Below are positions 6,659-9,425 of a DNA stretch of 9,425 bases, one piece after another. The stretch lies in the NCBI GenBank assembly GCA_016875155.1, contig VGSD01000075.1, forward strand, positions 1-9,425, read 5' to 3'. A model generated the notes under the pieces. It was given only the letters and a program-made list of their open reading frames with translations. It made no database searches and had not been told where the DNA came from. The position numbers and the translations under genes were made by a program. Within the stretch, counting starts at the first letter, position 1. Every line of letters begins with the position of its first letter. Origin of the DNA: Deltaproteobacteria bacterium (GTDB lineage Bacteria > Desulfobacterota > BSN033 > UBA1163).

Positions 6659-6679
6659 CTCTTTAGAAAAAACTGTCAA
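6651..6679 (-). promoter_or_regulatory. Sigma-70 promoter for the gntR-TRAP operon
   Basis: On the minus strand, TTGACA (6679-6674) is a perfect -35 element, followed by a 17-bp spacer and TATACA (6656-6651) as -10 (4 of 6 consensus bases). Transcription would start near 6644, giving a leader of about 40 nt before the regulator ATG. The -10 lies inside the TGTATACA palindrome, so a bound repressor would block polymerase. Confidence 0.65.
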
Positions 6680-6691
6680 GTTTTTTTTCAG

Positions 6692-6719
6692 GAGATTTCT
6701 GAAAAAGTCCAGAAATCTC
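6692..6719. repeat. 10-bp inverted repeat in the divergent control region
   Basis: GAGATTTCTG (6692-6701) and CAGAAATCTC (6710-6719) are perfectly complementary around an 8-nt loop. The repeat lies upstream of the leftward -35 element and within the presumed upstream region or leader of the flavoprotein gene. A T8 run precedes it on the plus strand but no T-run follows it, so it is not a rightward terminator. It may be a second regulator site or a leader hairpin. A further weaker GAGAGC/GCTCTC pair spans 6739-6768, just before the ribosome site. Confidence 0.55.
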
Positions 6720-6784
6720 TGGAAAATCTGTGAAATCGGAGAGCAAAAGATAGTTTTTCAGAGCTCTCTTCAGGAGGTCCCTTC

Positions 6785-8707
6785 ATGATACGATTTAAAG
6801 CTCTCTTCGGCTCTTTCCGTGTCGGAAATATAGAATTAAAGAATCGAATTGTTATGCCACCGATGGCGACCAACTTCGCAGATTCGGATGGATGTGTGAA
6901 TGATCGCCACATCGCTTATTATACTGAACGGGCAAGGGGGGGAGTCGGGTTAATCATTTTTGAACACACCGGAGTACTAAAACAGGGGAAGGCTTTCCCC
7001 AATATGGCCTTAATCGATTCAAATCCATACGTCCATCCTCTTAAGACTTTAGTCGAAGCCATTCATCGGGAAGGGGGAAAAATAGTGATCCAGATCAATC
7101 ATGCGGGCCGGCAGACTTCCTCCTTGATCACCGGTTCTCCCATCGTGGCTCCCTCAGCCATCCCCTGTCCTGTCCGGAAGGAGATGCCACAAGCTCTTTC
7201 CACCGAAGAGATCCAGAGGATCATCGGGGCCTTTGCGGATGCAGCAGGACGTGTCCAGGAATCAGGGGCGGACGGTGTAGAAATCCATATGGCCCATGGT
7301 TACCTGATCAATCAATTCCTCTCCCCCTTCTCCAACACGAGGCAGGATGAATACGGAGGCGATGCCGAGCGGCGGATGAAGATGGCGATTGAGACCCTGA
7401 GGGCCGTTCGAAACCGGGTGGGTCCTGACTTCTTGGTATCCTGCCGAATCAGTGCAGACGAATATGTGGATGCCGGGCTGAAACTGGAGGATTCAAAGGA
7501 GATCGCAAAAGCCCTGGAGAGAAATGGCGCTGATCTCCTTCATGTCTCGGCCTGCGTGGCTGCCTCGGGATATCTGAACCATCCTCCCTATTATGCGGAG
7601 GAAGGGGTTTTTGCCCATCTCGCTCAGGGAATTAAATCCATGGTTGGCATTCCTGTGATCGCGGTGGGCAGAATCCGAACCCCTGCTCTGGCAAACCAGA
7701 TCCTCGAGGAAAATAAAGCCCACCTTGTCTCCATGGGAAGGGCATTGATCGCCGACCCGGACCTTCCCATCAAGGCCCTTCAGGGGAAGACGGATGAAAT
7801 CACCCCCTGCATCTCATGCAATCGCTGTATCCAAAGCATTCGAAAGGGTGCCCTCCAGTGTGCGGTCAACCCAGAAGCCGGTCATGAAGGAATTTTTAAA
7901 CTTCAAAAGGCAGATCACCCAAAGAAGATATGGATTATCGGGGGAGGTCCGGCAGGAATGAAGGCGGCCGAGATCAGTTCACAGCGTGGCCATCAAGTCA
8001 CTCTGTTTGAAAAGGATGGAAAATTGGGTGGCCGATTCCTCCTGGCTGCCATCCCTCCCAAAAAACAGATTCTTAAAGAATTCATAGAGTACTTCATAAG
8101 GCAACTTGAGAGGCTGCCTGTGAAGATTGTATTAGGAAAACCTTTTGATGCCATTTTATTAGAAAAGGAAAGGCCTGATGCTGTCATCCTCGCCACCGGA
8201 GCCAAGCCATTCTTTCCACCGATCGATGGGATTGAAGATGTCCAGGCCCTCTCCGTAGAGGAGGCATTATCAGATCCTACCCGTCTTGGCAAAAAGATCC
8301 TTATCGTGGGGGGTGGTGGAATCGGGGCAGAGTTGGCAGACCATCTTTCTGAAGATGGAAAAGAAGTCACACTCATTGAGATGAGAGAAGGGATTGCCTT
8401 GGATCTGGTGGGCCATCTTCAGCACTTCTTAAATACACGGCTAAAGGCAAAGGGGGTTCAGATCTTGATCTCTACGAAGGCCATCCGATTTGAAAAAAAG
8501 GATATATGGGTAGAAGACGCTCAGGGAATTAAGAAGCTTGAAGGGTTTGATAATATAGTGATGGCATTGGGATCGATCCCCAATGATGAACTGGTGGATT
8601 CGATCAAGAATAAGGTTCTGGAGTTCCATGTGATTGGTGATGCTTCAAAACCGAGGGAGGTGATGGAAGCGGTGCTTGAGGGAGAGGAAGTCGCCCTCAA
8701 AATTTAG
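6785..8707 (+). CDS. OYE-like NADH:flavin oxidoreductase with [4Fe-4S] and FAD/NAD domains (2,4-dienoyl-CoA/2-enoate reductase family)
   Basis: This 640-residue cytoplasmic protein has the normal length and domain order of the 2,4-dienoyl-CoA reductase / 2-enoate reductase / BaiCD-like family. Residues 1-335 form an FMN-binding old-yellow-enzyme barrel (RIVMPPMATN 21-30, INHAGRQ 104-110, GVEIHMAHGYLINQFLSP 164-181 with probable active-site Y173, DEYGGDAERR 188-197, VGRIRTP 294-300). The [4Fe-4S] ligands are C342, C345, C348 and C359 (spacing C-x2-C-x2-C-x10-C). A dinucleotide-binding pair follows: GGGPAG at 386-391 with the FAD acid E409, and GGGGIG at 509-514 for NAD(P)H. The end is VIGDASKPREVMEAVLEG. 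Electrons pass from NAD(P)H through FAD and the cluster to FMN, which reduces an activated C=C bond. The WHEAR-type histidine of dienoyl-CoA reductase is not seen at 253-260 (HVSACVAA), so the substrate is probably different. AGGAGG lies 7 nt before the ATG. It is divergent from the TRAP operon and may share its control region. Confidence 0.9.
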   Translation: MIRFKALFGSFRVGNIELKNRIVMPPMATNFADSDGCVNDRHIAYYTERARGGVGLIIFEHTGVLKQGKAFPNMALIDSNPYVHPLKTLVEAIHREGGKIVIQINHAGRQTSSLITGSPIVAPSAIPCPVRKEMPQALSTEEIQRIIGAFADAAGRVQESGADGVEIHMAHGYLINQFLSPFSNTRQDEYGGDAERRMKMAIETLRAVRNRVGPDFLVSCRISADEYVDAGLKLEDSKEIAKALERNGADLLHVSACVAASGYLNHPPYYAEEGVFAHLAQGIKSMVGIPVIAVGRIRTPALANQILEENKAHLVSMGRALIADPDLPIKALQGKTDEITPCISCNRCIQSIRKGALQCAVNPEAGHEGIFKLQKADHPKKIWIIGGGPAGMKAAEISSQRGHQVTLFEKDGKLGGRFLLAAIPPKKQILKEFIEYFIRQLERLPVKIVLGKPFDAILLEKERPDAVILATGAKPFFPPIDGIEDVQALSVEEALSDPTRLGKKILIVGGGGIGAELADHLSEDGKEVTLIEMREGIALDLVGHLQHFLNTRLKAKGVQILISTKAIRFEKKDIWVEDAQGIKKLEGFDNIVMALGSIPNDELVDSIKNKVLEFHVIGDASKPREVMEAVLEGEEVALKI

Positions 8708-8750
8708 AAAGAGGAGGTGAGGGAGGAAAAACAATTTGATAGAGGTACAT

Positions 8751-8789
8751 TTTCATTTCTAAACGGCTTGAATACTTCAATAAATGAAA
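8751..8789. repeat. Inverted repeat in the gap before the ABC solute-binding protein gene
   Basis: TTTCATTT (8751-8758) pairs with AAATGAAA (8782-8789) around a 23-nt loop containing a smaller TTGAA-TAC-TTCAA pair (8768-8780). It is AT-rich and weak and could be an operator or leader structure. The right arm runs directly into the G5 ribosome site of the next gene, so folding would shield it. A poor promoter-like TTGATA lies at 8735-8740. Nothing else is evident in the 94-bp gap. Confidence 0.35.
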
Positions 8790-8801
8790 GGGGGTTTAGC
8801 G

Positions 8802-9425
8802 ATGTTAAAAAAAAGAAAGTCTTTGGGAATTGGCATTCTCATTCTTATATCCATTTTATTTATTCCCATGATGGTCTTATCCGCAGAGAAGAAGGTGGTC
8901 CGGATCTGGCACACGGAGACCGAGCCTTTGTCCGTGAAAGCATTCCAGCAGATCATCGACGACTTTGAAAAACTGCATCCGGACATCACAATAAAACAGG
9001 AGGCCCTGGCCTGGGGTGATCTGGAAGCGAAGCTCACAGCGGCCCTTGCTGCTGGCGCGCCGCCGGATGCCTCCCATGGACAGGCCGTTACGTGTGCGTC
9101 CTTCTATGCTAAAGGCCTTTTGCGAGACCAGGAGGATATCGCCGCTTCTATCGGCCGGGACAACATCTGGGAAGCTATTCGGAGGCAATGCTTTCACGAC
9201 GGGAAATATTACGGAATTCCCCATTCGGCAGCGACCTCCCTCCTGATCTACCGGAAGGACATCTTCAAGGCAAAAGGGTTGAAACCGCCGGAGACATGGG
9301 ATGATTTCATTAAAGTGGCCGAGGCTTTAATGGAGAAGGACAAGGACGGCAGGGTTACCCGTTATGGCCTGTCCCTCCCCGGCGTGGGCCTTTTCATCAA
9401 TATTGCAGTCGGAGAATTGACCAAG
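8802..9425 (+). CDS. ABC transporter extracellular solute-binding protein, family 1 (partial, 5' part)
   Basis: The reading frame stays open from the ATG at 8802 to the right edge, giving 208 codons. It starts with a Sec signal peptide: MLKKRKS, then a hydrophobic core GIGILILISILFIPMMV, with cleavage near residue 28 (VLSA/EKK). The mature protein begins VVRIWHTETEP and continues FQQIIDDFEKLHPDITIK, AALAAGAPPDASHGQ, YYGIPHSAATSLLIYRKDIF and PPETWDDFIKVAEALM. These are the conserved steps of the MalE/UgpB-type family that delivers sugars, glycerol phosphates and related polar solutes to an ABC importer. The permease and ATPase genes are expected to the right. AAAGGGGG lies about 8 nt before the ATG. 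It follows the flavoprotein gene by 94 bp in the same direction, so joint transcription is possible but not shown. The ligand is unknown. Confidence 0.9.
   Translation, partial: MLKKRKSLGIGILILISILFIPMMVLSAEKKVVRIWHTETEPLSVKAFQQIIDDFEKLHPDITIKQEALAWGDLEAKLTAALAAGAPPDASHGQAVTCASFYAKGLLRDQEDIAASIGRDNIWEAIRRQCFHDGKYYGIPHSAATSLLIYRKDIFKAKGLKPPETWDDFIKVAEALMEKDKDGRVTRYGLSLPGVGLFINIAVGELTK

Noticed and set aside
6692..6719. Rho-independent terminator
   Set aside because: The stem is perfect, but neither strand has a T-run directly after it, and no gene ends there.
8717..8968. Short GTG-started frame with a purine-rich site in front, between the flavoprotein and ABC-binding protein genes
   Set aside because: Most of it overlaps the solute-binding protein in another frame, and its first part has no recognisable features; the other frame has a proper signal peptide and domain.
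1..9425. tRNA or rRNA genes, CRISPR array, insertion sequence or phage genes
   Set aside because: Nothing resembling a cloverleaf, regularly spaced repeat array, transposase or phage protein was seen on either strand; the window is filled by metabolic and transport genes.

Overview
The window looks like part of an anaerobic bacterial chromosome, probably a Desulfobacterota (Deltaproteobacteria)-like lineage. I infer this from a ferredoxin-dependent 2-oxoacid oxidoreductase, a TRAP transporter, an Fe-S old-yellow-enzyme flavoprotein and strong AGGAGG ribosome sites. The taxonomic guess is weak because no rRNA or marker gene is present.

Layout. One long minus-strand gene set runs from about 6605 to beyond the left edge: FCD-type GntR regulator, TRAP binding protein (dctP), small permease (dctQ), large permease (dctM), a maleate isomerase/arylmalonate decarboxylase-like protein, a second Asp/Glu racemase-superfamily protein, a D-isomer-specific 2-hydroxyacid dehydrogenase, then after a 171-bp repeat-bearing gap a small 2x[4Fe-4S] ferredoxin and the start of a 2-oxoacid:ferredoxin oxidoreductase alpha subunit. 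Gene spacing is tight (4-bp ATGA overlaps at dctQ/dctM and at the ferredoxin/alpha subunit junction, otherwise gaps of about 15 to 70 bp), so the first seven genes are probably one operon. The ferredoxin and alpha subunit may be its distal part or a separate unit. Diverging to the right from a 179-bp control region is a 640-residue OYE-like FMN/[4Fe-4S]/FAD oxidoreductase, followed by the 5' part of a family-1 ABC solute-binding protein that runs off the right edge.

How the genes may work together (inference). An organic acid is captured by DctP and imported by DctQM. It is rearranged, epimerised or decarboxylated by one or both cysteine-dependent racemase-superfamily enzymes and oxidised by the 2-hydroxyacid dehydrogenase to a 2-oxoacid. 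This could then be cleaved oxidatively to an acyl-CoA by the ferredoxin-linked oxidoreductase. The regulator at the head of the operon has a good sigma-70 promoter (TTGACA, 17 bp, TATACA) whose -10 lies inside a TGTATACA palindrome, which suggests autoregulation by substrate-responsive repression. The substrate cannot be read from the sequence.

I found no tRNA, rRNA, CRISPR array, insertion sequence or phage gene. The most unusual non-coding items are the GGTTAAGGT inverted/direct repeat cluster at 390-527, the perfect 13-bp hairpin between dctP and dctQ, and the palindrome-rich divergent control region.
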